Shown in pieces: positions 1 to 9,254 of a DNA stretch of 60,616 nucleotides. The notes beneath the pieces were generated by a model. It was not told the origin of the DNA. It saw only the letters and a list, made by a program, of their open reading frames with translations, and did not search any database. This stretch comes from Bacteroidia bacterium. Lineage in GTDB: Bacteria > Bacteroidota > Bacteroidia > UKL13-3. The first letter of the stretch is position 1. Each line of letters opens with the position of its first letter. A program made the position numbers and the translations under genes. The stretch covers positions 1-60,616 of the forward strand of contig JAGPCK010000001.1 of assembly GCA_018058135.1 (NCBI GenBank), read 5' to 3'.

Positions 1-2420
1 AGTTAATGGTGGAAATAGGCATTCCCGTAGCACCTTCTAAAACAGCCAACTCCTTTTTGGAAGGAAAAGAAATTGCACAGGAAATAGGTTTCCCATTAGT
101 AATACGCCCTTCCTTCACTTTGGGTGGATATGGTGGTGGTTTTGTGTGGAAAAAAGAAGAGTTTGAAGCCGCCTTAATGCGTGGATTACAAGCCTCTCCC
201 ACACACGAAGTACTGGTAGAAAAGGCCGTACTGGGCTGGAAAGAATATGAGCTGGAACTGCTGCGCGATGGCAACGACAACGTGTGCATTATCTGTTCTA
301 TCGAGAACTTTGACCCCATGGGCGTACACACAGGTGATTCCATAACTGTTGCACCGGCCATGACTTTGAGTGACACGTGTTTTCAAACCATGCGCGACAT
401 GGCCATACACATGATGCGCTCCATAGGTAATTTTGCCGGTGGGTGTAACGTGCAGTTTGCGGTAAACCCCGAAAACGAAGAACTGATTGCTATAGAAATT
501 AACCCGCGCGTTTCGCGCTCATCAGCACTGGCATCAAAAGCCACCGGATATCCTATTGCTAAAATTGCCTCTAAACTAGCCATTGGTTACAACTTAGATG
601 AGTTAAAAAATCCGGTTACCAAAACCACGTCAGCCTATTTTGAACCGGCACTGGACTACGTAATCGTAAAAATTCCCCGCTGGAACTTTGATAAATTTAA
701 AGGAGCCGATAAACAACTGGGCTTGCAGATGAAATCTGTTGGAGAGGTTATGGGAATTGGTCGCACGTTTATTGAGGCTTTACAGAAAGCTTGCCAGTCG
801 TTGGAAATCGGACGCCTGGGCATGGGTGCTGACGGGTATCAACTGCGCAACCTGGAAGAGATTGCGCACAGTTTACAGTTTCCATCGTGGGACAGGTTAT
901 TCCACATCAAGGATGCCTTTAACATGGGTGTACCCATTTCCAGTGTAGAAAAACTTACGCGTATTGACCGTTGGTTTCTTACCCAGATACAAGATTTGGT
1001 GCGATTGGAAACGGAACTCAAACGTTTCAGTTTGAATAATATTCCTCATGACTTATTTGTAGAGCTCAAAGAAAAGGGATTCTCTGATGCACAAATTGCC
1101 TGGGTACTGGGCAACAATACCTCAGAAGATGAGGTTTATGAGCGCAGAAAATCCATGGGCATTCGCAGGGTATATAAAATTGTAGATACCTGTGCCGCTG
1201 AGTTCCCTTCGCCTACCAACTATTTCTACTCTACGTTTGACGGAGAAAATGAGTCAGTAGCTACCGACCGCAAAAAAATTATCGTGTTGGGTTCAGGACC
1301 TAACCGCATTGGGCAGGGAATTGAATTCGACTACAGCTGTGTACACGGATTACTTGCTGCTAAAGAATGTGGTTACGAAGCAATCATGATTAACTGCAAC
1401 CCTGAAACTGTTTCCACAGATTTTGATATGGCCGATAAACTTTACTTCGAGCCGGTATTCTGGGAACACATTTGGGAGATTATTGAGTTGGAAAAACCTG
1501 AAGGTGTAATTGTACAACTGGGTGGACAAACCGCATTAAAATTATCAAAGCGTCTGCATGAAAAAGGCATAAAAATAATCGGCACTTCGTATGCTGACAT
1601 GGACCTTGCTGAAGACCGCGGATTGTTCTCTGATCTGCTGAAAGAATTAGAAATTCCTTACCCGATGTACGGTGTAGCTGAAACTGCTGAAGAGGCTATT
1701 GTAGTGGCGAAGAATGTGGGTTACCCCGTGCTGGTTCGTCCGTCATACGTATTAGGTGGACAGGGGATGAAAATTGTGATAAACGATGAAGAACTCGAAT
1801 CAGCCGTTATCAGTTTGTTGGGCGACTTACCCGGCAACCGTGTGCTGATTGACCATTTTCTTGACCGTGCTGAAGAAGCAGAAGTGGATTGCATAAGTGA
1901 CGGAGAAAACGTACACATTGTAGGTATGATGGAACACATTGAACCGGCCGGTATACATAGCGGTGATTCCTGTGCGGTATTACCTCCTTTCAGCCTGAGT
2001 GAAAATGTTAAAAAGGCTATGGCTGAGTATGCAGTGAAGCTTGCAAAAAATATGCGTGTAAAAGGTTTACTCAACATACAGTACGCCATAAAAGATGAAA
2101 AAGTATACGTAATTGAAGCCAACCCGCGTGCCTCACGAACTGTGCCTTTTATAGCCAAAGCATATGATGTTCCTTACGTAAATATTGCCACTAAAGTGAT
2201 GCTGGGAACACATAAACTAACAGATTTCAAGATTGAAGAAAAACTTCAGGGATATGCCATAAAAGAACCGGTGTTCTCCTTTAATAAGTTTATCGGGGTA
2301 AATAAAGAGCTGGGGCCTGAAATGAAATCAACCGGAGAGGCTATTCGTTTTATCAAAGACCTTAACGATCCGTTCTTCCGTCATTTGTACAAGGAGAAAT
2401 CCATGTACTTAAGTAAATAA
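1..2420 (+). CDS. carB: Carbamoyl-phosphate synthase large subunit, 5'-truncated by window edge
   Basis: Makes carbamoyl phosphate from bicarbonate, ATP and glutamine-derived ammonia for pyrimidine and arginine synthesis. The reading frame is open into the left edge; by comparison with E. coli CarB about 135 N-terminal residues lie outside. What remains has the first ATP-grasp half ([28 protein letters not shown]), the oligomerisation region, and a second half restarting at [18 protein letters not shown] with its own ATP-grasp ([23 protein letters not shown]). The protein stops at about the position of E. coli residue 940 (KEKSMYLSK), so the C-terminal MGS-like allosteric domain is absent; I recall short CarB of this kind in other Bacteroidota. 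Followed after 3 bp by the DUF4834 gene. Confidence 0.97.
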   Translation, partial: LMVEIGIPVAPSKTANSFLEGKEIAQEIGFPLVIRPSFTLGGYGGGFVWKKEEFEAALMRGLQASPTHEVLVEKAVLGWKEYELELLRDGNDNVCIICSIENFDPMGVHTGDSITVAPAMTLSDTCFQTMRDMAIHMMRSIGNFAGGCNVQFAVNPENEELIAIEINPRVSRSSALASKATGYPIAKIASKLAIGYNLDELKNPVTKTTSAYFEPALDYVIVKIPRWNFDKFKGADKQLGLQMKSVGEVMGIGRTFIEALQKACQSLEIGRLGMGADGYQLRNLEEIAHSLQFPSWDRLFHIKDAFNMGVPISSVEKLTRIDRWFLTQIQDLVRLETELKRFSLNNIPHDLFVELKEKGFSDAQIAWVLGNNTSEDEVYERRKSMGIRRVYKIVDTCAAEFPSPTNYFYSTFDGENESVATDRKKIIVLGSGPNRIGQGIEFDYSCVHGLLAAKECGYEAIMINCNPETVSTDFDMADKLYFEPVFWEHIWEIIELEKPEGVIVQLGGQTALKLSKRLHEKGIKIIGTSYADMDLAEDRGLFSDLLKELEIPYPMYGVAETAEEAIVVAKNVGYPVLVRPSYVLGGQGMKIVINDEELESAVISLLGDLPGNRVLIDHFLDRAEEAEVDCISDGENVHIVGMMEHIEPAGIHSGDSCAVLPPFSLSENVKKAMAEYAVKLAKNMRVKGLLNIQYAIKDEKVYVIEANPRASRTVPFIAKAYDVPYVNIATKVMLGTHKLTDFKIEEKLQGYAIKEPVFSFNKFIGVNKELGPEMKSTGEAIRFIKDLNDPFFRHLYKEKSMYLSK

Positions 2421-2423
2421 GTT

Positions 2424-2657
2424 ATGGTAAAGTTTCTGCTGACTACAATAGCAGTAGTTATACTGTTCAGAATACTGATGCGATTGCTGTTCGGCAACTT
2501 TATGGTGAAAGTGGAAAAACACTACTACCACAGCCACCCAAAGCCGGAAGAAAAAAAAGAAGGGTCAGTAAGAATTGAAAATACAGATGTGGTAAAACGT
2601 CAGCGTTATAAAAATGACGAAGGTGATTATACCGATTACGAAGAAGTAAAAGATTAA
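2424..2657 (+). CDS. DUF4834-type small membrane protein
   Basis: A 77-residue protein with one N-terminal membrane helix (VKFLLTTIAVVILFRILMRL) followed by a charged, Tyr/His/Lys/Glu-rich cytoplasmic-type tail ending in DEGDYTDYEEVKD. This matches the DUF4834 family of Bacteroidota, whose function is unknown. It starts 3 bp after carB and ends 3 bp before the FkbM gene, so the three are probably co-transcribed. The short length and lack of other motifs give no functional hint. Confidence 0.75.
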   Translation: MVKFLLTTIAVVILFRILMRLLFGNFMVKVEKHYYHSHPKPEEKKEGSVRIENTDVVKRQRYKNDEGDYTDYEEVKD

Positions 2658-2660
2658 TCC

Positions 2661-3401
2661 ATGAAATTCATTCGTCAGTTTCTCGCATCAGCTTTAGGTA
2701 CAGAAAAGTACCTGCAACTTATCAGCACCACATATATCCGAATGGTAAACGCTGGGGTGTACCGAGAGAAGTATCCGGAATTGTTTTACCTCGATACCAT
2801 TATTCAGCCCGATTTTGTTTGTATTGATTTAGGCGCCAATGTGGGGTATTACTCTACCCGAATGGCCCACCTCACCAAAGGGAAAATATATGCAGTAGAG
2901 CCGGTAGCTTTATTCAGAAATATTCTGGAGAAAAACCTGAGCAGATTCAACTGTAGTAATGTTGAAATACTACCCTTTGCTTTAGGCAGCGAAGAGAAAA
3001 AAATAAAGATGGGAACCCCGGTTGTAGAGGGTGTGTTTCGCCACGGCTTAACCAAGGTGATTGATGATGGTAACGATAGTTCCATTGCCCACACCTATGA
3101 GGTGGACATGAAAGTGCCCGACCAACTCTTTAGTAATCTGCAACGGTTAGATTATGTAAAATGTGATGTGGAAGGTTATGAAATATACATATTCCCGCAT
3201 TTTCTAAAAACATTGGAGCGGTTCAAACCTGTAATTCAAATAGAGATTTCCTCTGCTGAAAACAGACAACTAATATCTGATAGTTTGAACACATTAGGCT
3301 ACAAAGCCTATGGTTTAAATGAGGGTGAACTTGAGTTGCTAAGCAGCGAAACGTACCTCAATTACAACAAGGGAGACTTCTACTTTAAAACCGATAAGTA
3401 A
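2661..3401 (+). CDS. FkbM family SAM-dependent methyltransferase
   Basis: A 246-residue class I methyltransferase. The SAM-binding motif I is seen as FVCIDLGANVGYYS (residues 52-65), followed by the acidic strand IYAVEPV and, further on, the FkbM-typical VKCDVEGYE and VIQIEIS. FkbM proteins O-methylate sugars or small molecules; the substrate here cannot be told. It is the last gene of the carB-DUF4834-FkbM run and ends 6 bp before a convergent gene, with no clear terminator between. Confidence 0.88.
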   Translation: MKFIRQFLASALGTEKYLQLISTTYIRMVNAGVYREKYPELFYLDTIIQPDFVCIDLGANVGYYSTRMAHLTKGKIYAVEPVALFRNILEKNLSRFNCSNVEILPFALGSEEKKIKMGTPVVEGVFRHGLTKVIDDGNDSSIAHTYEVDMKVPDQLFSNLQRLDYVKCDVEGYEIYIFPHFLKTLERFKPVIQIEISSAENRQLISDSLNTLGYKAYGLNEGELELLSSETYLNYNKGDFYFKTDK

Positions 3402-3407
3402 TAACTA

Positions 3408-4100
3408 CTACCAATCGTCCTCGTCCACTTGAACGGGATCGCGCATGTCGCGTTTCAGGTCTTTTATAAGTTTGTTAATGTCACTATCTGCACCGCGCAA
3501 AATGGCATCAGCTGATTTTGGATTGGTACTGGTGGTGTTGTAGTACTCGAAATATGTTTTGGTCGGTTCCGTTTTATCCCCGTCAAAAAGTTTATTCACA
3601 TTGTATAAGTTGGTGATGGTATACTTGTACCGGCCTTCTTTAATCCACACCGTAATGGTAAACATGTGGTATCCCATGTTCTTTTTGGAATATTTACTAC
3701 CGTAAACATAGGCATCAATATAACCTCTTATCACCAATTTATTGTCTTTCTTGTCCACTTCAAAAATCTCTTTGGCCCTTTCTCCGTTTTTAGTGAAGTT
3801 TTTCACTGCCCAGCGTTTAGCGCGTATATATAAGGAGTCGGCCTGAGATTCAGGTTGTTCAACAATCTCAGTGTAGGTGATTAAACTGGTAACGGAATCT
3901 ATGGGCAACACTAATCTCACAAAGGGCTTAGGTGCCGGAGGTTTTTTCTCTCCTTCTTTTAAAGGCACATTCGGGTCAGCAGGTTGTTCCTCTGCAGGCT
4001 GAACATCGTTGAAAATATCCTGACTTTCTTCATTGTTCTGAGCTACGCCTGAGAGAGACAGTGCTAGTGTGAACACTAATACTGAAAAGAGTTTTTTCAT
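3408..4100 (-). CDS. Secreted DUF4468 domain protein
   Basis: A 230-residue exported protein. The start MKKLFSVLVFTL is preferred because it gives a clean signal peptide (cleavage near GVAQ, residue 21); a longer in-frame start 90 bp upstream would bury it. A Pro/Glu-rich linker is followed by a domain with the pattern of DUF4468 (RLVLPIDSVTSLITYTEIVE, then RAKRWAVKNF, IRGYIDAYVYG and YKYTITNLYN), a family with a TBP-like fold common in Bacteroidota and of unknown role. Convergent with the FkbM gene and divergent from the M1 peptidase. Confidence 0.75.
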   Translation of the reverse strand: MKKLFSVLVFTLALSLSGVAQNNEESQDIFNDVQPAEEQPADPNVPLKEGEKKPPAPKPFVRLVLPIDSVTSLITYTEIVEQPESQADSLYIRAKRWAVKNFTKNGERAKEIFEVDKKDNKLVIRGYIDAYVYGSKYSKKNMGYHMFTITVWIKEGRYKYTITNLYNVNKLFDGDKTEPTKTYFEYYNTTSTNPKSADAILRGADSDINKLIKDLKRDMRDPVQVDEDDW

Positions 4101-4220
4101 GCAGGTTCGTTTTATTGGCTTCACTATTCTAATATTGTGGTGAAATATTTTTTGACAACAGTTCAAAAATAAGTTTTTGAACAATACCAAAACATAAAAT
4201 TATTAAAAGTTTATCACATA

Positions 4221-6110
4221 ATGATTCAAAGAAAGCGGAAAACTATACACAATACACATTATCAACTATTAGTACTCATATGGATATTGCTTACGTCAAG
4301 CTGCATAAACCAACATAAGCACGGTCAATCTGCTGTTCGTCAACCCGATTTCCATTCCTTTGCCAACTATGACCAGAACCGGCTCAAGCATCTTGACCTT
4401 TTACTTACTGTCGATTTTACAACCCAACAACTCAAAGGTAATGCCAAATGGCAAATTGATCGCTTATTACAATGCGATACCTTAGTTTTGGACACCAGAG
4501 ATATTACTATTGAAAACGTACTCATCAACGATAAAGAGCAGGCTATTTTTCATGTGAACGTGCACGAAGCCCCATGGGGAAATGCCTTGTACATTGTTTT
4601 ACCTGAACATGCTCAATCGGTTACAATTTCTTACCACACTGATGAAGGGGCTGCAGCACTCCAGTGGTTAGAACCCCAACAAACGCTCGATAAAAAATCA
4701 GGATTTCTATACACACAATCTCAGGCCATATTGGCCAGAAGCTGGATCCCTTGTCAGGATGCACCGGCTGTAAGATTTACCTATAACGCTAAAGTTCAAG
4801 TGCCCAAAGGCATGATGGCTGTTATGAGTGCTGCTCATGATACAGTGGTAAACCAAAGCGGGGTATATACTTTTGAAATGGACAAGCCTATTCCCGCTTA
4901 CCTGATGGCGTTGTGTGTAGGCGACTTGCACTTCCGCTCACTCGGTTCAGGATGCGGGGTAATGGCAGAGGGGGGTATAATTGAATCGGCCAGTAAAGAA
5001 TTCTCTGACCTTTCGAAAATGATTGCTTCAGCAGAAAAATTATATGGACCGTATCGTTGGGGCAGATACGATGTGGTAGTGCTTCCGCCAAGTTTTCCTT
5101 TCGGAGGCATGGAAAATCCTTGCGTTACTTTTGCCACGCCCACCATTATTTCGGGAGACCGTTCTTTAGTATCACTATTGGCACACGAGCTGGCACATAG
5201 TTGGAGTGGCAACTTGGCAACCAACCATACCTGGAACGACTTCTGGCTCAATGAGGGTTTTACTGTGTATTTTGAAAACCGCATTATGGAGGACCTTTAC
5301 GGAAAAGCATTCAGTAAAATGCATGAATACACCGGCTATTGGGAGTTACTTCGCACACTAGATGAATTTGGGCCTAAAAATGAAATGACCTCGCTGAAAC
5401 TGAATCTGAAAGGAATAGATCCGGATGATGCCGTATCAGATATAGCTTATGAAAAGGGGCGATTCTTTTTAACCCACCTGGAAAAAATTACCGGAAGAGA
5501 AAAATGGGACAGATTCCTCAGAAATTATTTTGACTCCTTTGCTTTTAAAACGGTTACTACAGAACAGTTTATTGAAACACTCAACCAACAGTTGCTTACA
5601 ACTGATGAACTAAAAAAGCAGGCCAATATTCAAGAGTGGATTTACGGAAAAGGTTTGCCCGCATCGTTTGAGCCTCCTGTTTCTGAAGATATAGACAACG
5701 CCAAGGAGGCTGCCAAAAAATTTGAAACCGGTAGCCGAGCTTCGGGATTAGACACAAAAAACTGGCACACTTACCAATGGGTGCAGTTCTTACGCAGCTT
5801 ACCCAGAAAGCTGACCGCAATTCAAATGAACGAACTTCAAAAAACCTTCTCCTTCAATTCATCCAACAGCGAAATTCGTTGCGAATGGCTGCTGTTGGTT
5901 GTAAACAATCAATACGAATCTGCCTATCCGGTATTAAAAAAATTTCTTATTGATGTGGGAAGACGAAAATTTATTAAACCTTTGTACACCAATATGGCCT
6001 CACAGCCACAAATGAAAAAAATGGCCCAAAATATTTATGCTGAAGCCAGAAAAGGATACCACACTGTTGCCACTACTACCATTGATAAAATTTTAGACAC
6101 CAACAAGTAA
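4221..6110 (+). CDS. M1 family aminopeptidase lipoprotein (leukotriene A4 hydrolase-like)
   Basis: A zinc aminopeptidase that removes N-terminal residues from peptides, probably on the cell surface or in the periplasm: the N-terminus has a hydrophobic stretch ending in a lipobox-like LLTSSC. The exopeptidase motif GGMENP lies at residues 295-300, and the zinc site HELAH at 322-326 with the third ligand Glu345 in NEGF (HExxH-x18-E). A C-terminal helical domain as in LTA4 hydrolase follows (about 490-620). It is 629 residues long and is followed after 3 bp by a TPR lipoprotein, so the two probably share a transcript. Confidence 0.92.
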   Translation: MIQRKRKTIHNTHYQLLVLIWILLTSSCINQHKHGQSAVRQPDFHSFANYDQNRLKHLDLLLTVDFTTQQLKGNAKWQIDRLLQCDTLVLDTRDITIENVLINDKEQAIFHVNVHEAPWGNALYIVLPEHAQSVTISYHTDEGAAALQWLEPQQTLDKKSGFLYTQSQAILARSWIPCQDAPAVRFTYNAKVQVPKGMMAVMSAAHDTVVNQSGVYTFEMDKPIPAYLMALCVGDLHFRSLGSGCGVMAEGGIIESASKEFSDLSKMIASAEKLYGPYRWGRYDVVVLPPSFPFGGMENPCVTFATPTIISGDRSLVSLLAHELAHSWSGNLATNHTWNDFWLNEGFTVYFENRIMEDLYGKAFSKMHEYTGYWELLRTLDEFGPKNEMTSLKLNLKGIDPDDAVSDIAYEKGRFFLTHLEKITGREKWDRFLRNYFDSFAFKTVTTEQFIETLNQQLLTTDELKKQANIQEWIYGKGLPASFEPPVSEDIDNAKEAAKKFETGSRASGLDTKNWHTYQWVQFLRSLPRKLTAIQMNELQKTFSFNSSNSEIRCEWLLLVVNNQYESAYPVLKKFLIDVGRRKFIKPLYTNMASQPQMKKMAQNIYAEARKGYHTVATTTIDKILDTNK

Positions 6111-6113
6111 CTG

Positions 6114-6818
6114 ATGAAATATTTAAACAACATTCTTTTTTTCGCAACGGTAACCATTGCTCTTTCTGCCTGTAATTCTGCTGAGGTAAAGCAAGCCGAC
6201 AAAGAGAGCAGCCACATGAAACTTTTCAAGCACTGCCGGGAAACCGGTGACTTACAAACTGCCGCTGTAGCGCTTAACGAAATGCTTCTGGAAGACACCG
6301 CTTATTCTGATTGGTATGATACATTGGCTGTACTTTACTACAACATCAACAACTTCCAACCTGCTTCATGGTATGCCGGGAAAGTACTGGAGAAAAAGCC
6401 AAAAGACCTGCGTATGATGGAACTGGTGGCTATGTCAGAGCAACAGCTGGGCCGGCCTGAGAAGGTTTTAAAAGCATACAGCGCATTATTTAAAGCCACA
6501 AATGACTTCCAATACCTGTATCAATCAGCAGCTGTGGAATTCAGTATGGGTAATATTGATAACTGTAAGAATCTGGTTGATTCCATATTGCACAGTGCAA
6601 CTATCGGAAAAGATTCCATTGAAATTCAGATTGAGAATGACTACAGTCAGCAGGTGCCTTTAAGAGCTGCGGTTTATAATTTACAGGCATTCCTTAAAGC
6701 ACGTGAAGGAAATTTACCAGGTGCTAAAAAAGATTTTGAAAATGCTTTGCGCATATATCCTGATTTTGTTCTGGCACAACGTAACCTGCAAGACTTAATG
6801 AGCGGAGGAAGAAGATAG
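6114..6818 (+). CDS. TPR-repeat lipoprotein
   Basis: A 234-residue protein with a lipoprotein signal (ATIALSACNS, lipidated Cys20). The rest is helical and resembles tetratricopeptide repeats: units around residues 60-95 (YDTLAVLYYNINNFQPASWYAG), 95-130, and a final one at about 190-225 (YNLQAFLKAREGNLPGAKKDFENALRIYPDF). Such proteins usually act as scaffolds in envelope complexes; no partner can be named. It lies 3 bp downstream of the M1 peptidase gene. Confidence 0.8.
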   Translation: MKYLNNILFFATVTIALSACNSAEVKQADKESSHMKLFKHCRETGDLQTAAVALNEMLLEDTAYSDWYDTLAVLYYNINNFQPASWYAGKVLEKKPKDLRMMELVAMSEQQLGRPEKVLKAYSALFKATNDFQYLYQSAAVEFSMGNIDNCKNLVDSILHSATIGKDSIEIQIENDYSQQVPLRAAVYNLQAFLKAREGNLPGAKKDFENALRIYPDFVLAQRNLQDLMSGGRR

Positions 6819-6828
6819 TTCGTTCCTT

Positions 6829-6836
6829 TACATTTG
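6829..6836 (+). promoter_or_regulatory. Candidate promoter -7 box for the ArsR-type gene
   Basis: The octamer TACATTTG, followed by C, is a perfect match to the Bacteroidota -7 box TAnnTTTG. It lies 74 bp before the start of the regulator and upstream of the palindrome at 6882-6897, which would then sit in the leader. An alternative, weaker box (CACATTTG) overlaps that palindrome. Confidence 0.5.
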
Positions 6837-6881
6837 CTTAACCCAAACTTCACGGTGGTTTAACACGTTTGCGGTTTGTAA

Positions 6882-6897
6882 ATCGCACATTTGCGAT
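6882..6897. promoter_or_regulatory. Palindromic operator candidate of the ArsR-type regulator
   Basis: A perfect inverted repeat ATCGCA-CATT-TGCGAT, with a further ATCGCA half-site at about 6902-6907. It ends 13 bp before the start codon of the ArsR-type gene, which is where an autoregulatory operator of a small dimeric winged-helix repressor would be expected. Binding is inferred only. Confidence 0.5.
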
Positions 6898-6910
6898 ACA
6901 CATCGCAACT

Positions 6911-7249
6911 ATGGCATTTAATAAGAAGAACCACTTTCACGCAGAAGAAATTTTCCTTTCTGACTTTGCCCGCACGTTGGCTCACCCTGCCCGTATTGCT
7001 ATATTACGCAAGCTGGCTGAGAACAATAAATGTATAGTTGGAGATTTGGTGAACGATTTGCCACTCGCCCAATCAACTGTTTCGCAGCACCTCAAAGAGC
7101 TTAAAAAAGCCGGGCTGATTAAAGGGCATGTGTTCGGTACAAAATCATCTTACTGTATTGACCCGGAAAGTTTGAAAGCTTTTTCGGAAGCGCTGAATGA
7201 ATTTACAGAAGAGCTGCTGGAAAATCTATCGGACAAAAAAGAGTGTTAA
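6911..7249 (+). CDS. ArsR-family winged helix-turn-helix regulator
   Basis: A 112-residue dimeric-type repressor. ATG 6911 is chosen because the longer frame to 6869 would run through the palindrome and promoter region. The N-terminal helix FARTLAHPARIAILRKLAE and the recognition region LAQSTVSQHLKELKKAGLIKG are textbook ArsR/SmtB. The metal-binding ELCVCD motif of arsenic sensors is not present: the equivalent is KCIVGDL with one Cys, so the signal may not be a metal. The 3' end overlaps the convergent glycerophosphodiesterase gene by 4 bp. The target is unknown; self-control via the palindrome upstream is likely. Confidence 0.88.
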   Translation: MAFNKKNHFHAEEIFLSDFARTLAHPARIAILRKLAENNKCIVGDLVNDLPLAQSTVSQHLKELKKAGLIKGHVFGTKSSYCIDPESLKAFSEALNEFTEELLENLSDKKEC

Positions 7250-8121
7250 CGCATAAGCATTTGCTGTAAGAGCGGGATATTGTCGGTTTGAATAAAATCA
7301 ACCCACTTGTTAATGGCTGCAACATGGTCAGCATTTGTTTTTACATTAAAAGTGGTTACAAATAATTTATGGTGATGCGCTTGTAACACTTGTTGCTTTT
7401 GTAAATGTTTATTTTCTACCACAATCCCATTAAATCCGTTTTCAAGGCATAGCTGAATCATTCCGTTGGCATTGTTTCCATCCATCATCAGTTTCACCTT
7501 GTTGTCTTTTTTACGAAGCAGTTTCAAAAAGTCCAGATCAGTTGATTCTACAAATACCCACTCACGTGCATTATACTGATTAATGATGCGCAGCACTTCA
7601 TCACTCAATAGTTCAATGTATTGTTTCTGCTCTACCGGTGATGCACATTGGGGCACAGTACGCATATCAAAAAACACAATGGGCTTTACACCTCTGGCAT
7701 AAAAGGATTCCATTAACGTACTTAAACGAGCCAGCTTTTCATCATGCAACACATTACCTGTAAAATGATTCTTGTAACTGCACTTACGTATTTGTGCTGC
7801 GGGCATGTTGTACATACAACCCCAGCAGTTGGTTGATTCTTCGAGTAAATGATCGTGGTACATAAACAACACCTTATCACTGCTCATCTGAATATCGGCT
7901 TCCACACCATCTGCACCGTATGCCTCCACTGTTTTGAGCAGACTTGTTATGGAATTATGTGGCAACTCATTGTTGAGCGACTGAAAACCTATTCCTCCAT
8001 GCCCGATAACTCCTATTCTATTGTTATTAAGATTTTGAACGGGTTCAAGTTTATCTTTCATACAGGCTTGTGTCAAAAATGCAACAGTTGCAAACAGTAA
8101 ACCGGTAATTTTATAGTTCAT
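7246..8121 (-). CDS. Glycerophosphodiester phosphodiesterase-like lipoprotein with altered active site
   Basis: A 291-residue protein with a lipobox (VAFLTQAC, Cys20) and the GDPD TIM-barrel pattern: GHGG (34 onward), PHNS, GVEADIQMSSDKVLFMYHDH. In active GDPDs the first motif is HRG and the second PENT; here Arg is Gly and the metal-ligand Glu is His, while the ExD pair and the second catalytic His (YHDH) are kept. C-terminal strands ending in VDFIQTDNI fit the barrel end. It could hydrolyse glycerophosphodiesters, a different phosphodiester, or be a binding protein. It overlaps the next gene on the same strand by 11 bp. Confidence 0.82.
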   Translation of the reverse strand: MNYKITGLLFATVAFLTQACMKDKLEPVQNLNNNRIGVIGHGGIGFQSLNNELPHNSITSLLKTVEAYGADGVEADIQMSSDKVLFMYHDHLLEESTNCWGCMYNMPAAQIRKCSYKNHFTGNVLHDEKLARLSTLMESFYARGVKPIVFFDMRTVPQCASPVEQKQYIELLSDEVLRIINQYNAREWVFVESTDLDFLKLLRKKDNKVKLMMDGNNANGMIQLCLENGFNGIVVENKHLQKQQVLQAHHHKLFVTTFNVKTNADHVAAINKWVDFIQTDNIPLLQQMLMR

Positions 8122-8644
8122 ACAATACTCCTATTTTAACCATTCCGTTATAGCCCGTGTAACTGTGTTGCTTTGACATAATAAGGTCATGATAATTCTC
8201 CTTATACTTGCCAATACCAATTGACCCCATTGCATGTAAACCTTTCCATATTTTACGCTGCATACCAAAAGACAACGACAACTCACTAATGGCGTTTTTC
8301 TTCTTACTGCTGATGCCTGTGGGATTGTATGGCTTCAATAAAAAAGCCTGATAATCGATAGCTGCAAAAGATTTTACATTGTCTCCGGTAAGGTAATAGT
8401 ACCGGTAACCCAATTGCCAGCCTCCCAACGGTTTACTGGGAACGTAGGTGTAGTTAAGCGATATCTTGGGCCCTGCATAAATCTGGTGATTACCTAATTC
8501 AATGCCCGCCTGCCATATAGAATTAAAGCCTGTATAGCTAAGCGACACTTCTTTACTCAAAATAAACTCTACTGCATTGTTGGTTTGTGCCAAGGCATTC
8601 ATCGTCCATAAAAACGTGCAGATCAATAATAAAATTTGTTTCAT
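8111..8644 (-). CDS. Small outer-membrane beta-barrel-like protein
   Basis: A 177-residue exported protein with a signal peptide (MKQILLLICTFLWTMNALAQ). The mature part alternates aromatic/hydrophobic and polar residues and ends in VKIGVLYEL, as in small outer-membrane barrels. No family is recognised. Its 3' end overlaps the glycerophosphodiesterase-like gene by 11 bp, so they are translationally linked and may work together at the envelope. Confidence 0.6.
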   Translation of the reverse strand: MKQILLLICTFLWTMNALAQTNNAVEFILSKEVSLSYTGFNSIWQAGIELGNHQIYAGPKISLNYTYVPSKPLGGWQLGYRYYYLTGDNVKSFAAIDYQAFLLKPYNPTGISSKKKNAISELSLSFGMQRKIWKGLHAMGSIGIGKYKENYHDLIMSKQHSYTGYNGMVKIGVLYEL

Positions 8645-8796
8645 CGTTACCGGTTATTGAAGTAGCCGGAGTGATGCTGTATTTTTCTTTTTTAGGTGGC
8701 ACAAAGGTAATGCTGGCCCTAACACGCGGGGAAGTTGAACTGCTGAACGGAATATTTATGCGGGTGAAATGTTGAAACTCACACAGCGAAACTACT

Positions 8797-8804
8797 TATT
8801 TTTG
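8797..8804 (+). promoter_or_regulatory. TAnnTTTG promoter box
   Basis: TATTTTTG followed by C, 18 bp before the start codon of the DUF486 gene; a perfect Bacteroidota -7 box on the coding strand. Confidence 0.6.
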
Positions 8805-8822
8805 CTTCAAAGCATGTAGCAT

Positions 8823-9191
8823 ATGAAAGCAGTACTTACCATTTTACTTCTTGTTGTTTCCAACTCATTTATGACATTGGCCTGGTATGGTCACCTGCGG
8901 TTTAAAGAATGGAAATGGTTTGAACAAAGCGGATTAATTGCACTCATTTTCATCAGCTGGGGAATAGCCCTGTTTGAATACATGTTTCAGGTGCCTGCCA
9001 ACCGTATAGGGTTTAAAGAGAACGGAGGTCCTTTCACGCTTCTACAGCTTAAAGTTATTCAGGAGGTAATTACACTGGTAGTATTTGTATTATTCTCTGC
9101 CATTGCTTTCAAAACTGAAACTTTTAGAACGAACCACCTCATCGGGTTTGTTTTTCTCGTACTGGCCGTGTACTTTATTTTCAAAAAATAA
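8823..9191 (+). CDS. DUF486 (DMT-like) integral membrane protein
   Basis: A 122-residue protein with four predicted membrane helices: residues 2-20, about 36-55, 78-97 and 103-120. The features WYGHLRFK, FISWGIALFEYMFQVPANRIG and LKVIQEVITL are typical of the DUF486 family, a small relative of drug/metabolite transporters. Substrate unknown. It has its own TAnnTTTG promoter and stands alone between a divergent OMP gene and the Ppx/GppA gene. Confidence 0.85.
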   Translation: MKAVLTILLLVVSNSFMTLAWYGHLRFKEWKWFEQSGLIALIFISWGIALFEYMFQVPANRIGFKENGGPFTLLQLKVIQEVITLVVFVLFSAIAFKTETFRTNHLIGFVFLVLAVYFIFKK

Positions 9192-9254
9192 AAATCAGTA
9201 CCTGTTGTCCATATTCCCTGCTATTTTAGTAGTTTGCCCCTGTAATTTACTGCC

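Noticed and set aside
1721..2158. A 145-codon minus-strand open frame inside carB
   Set aside because: Shadow of the second ATP-grasp domain of carB; no independent evidence.
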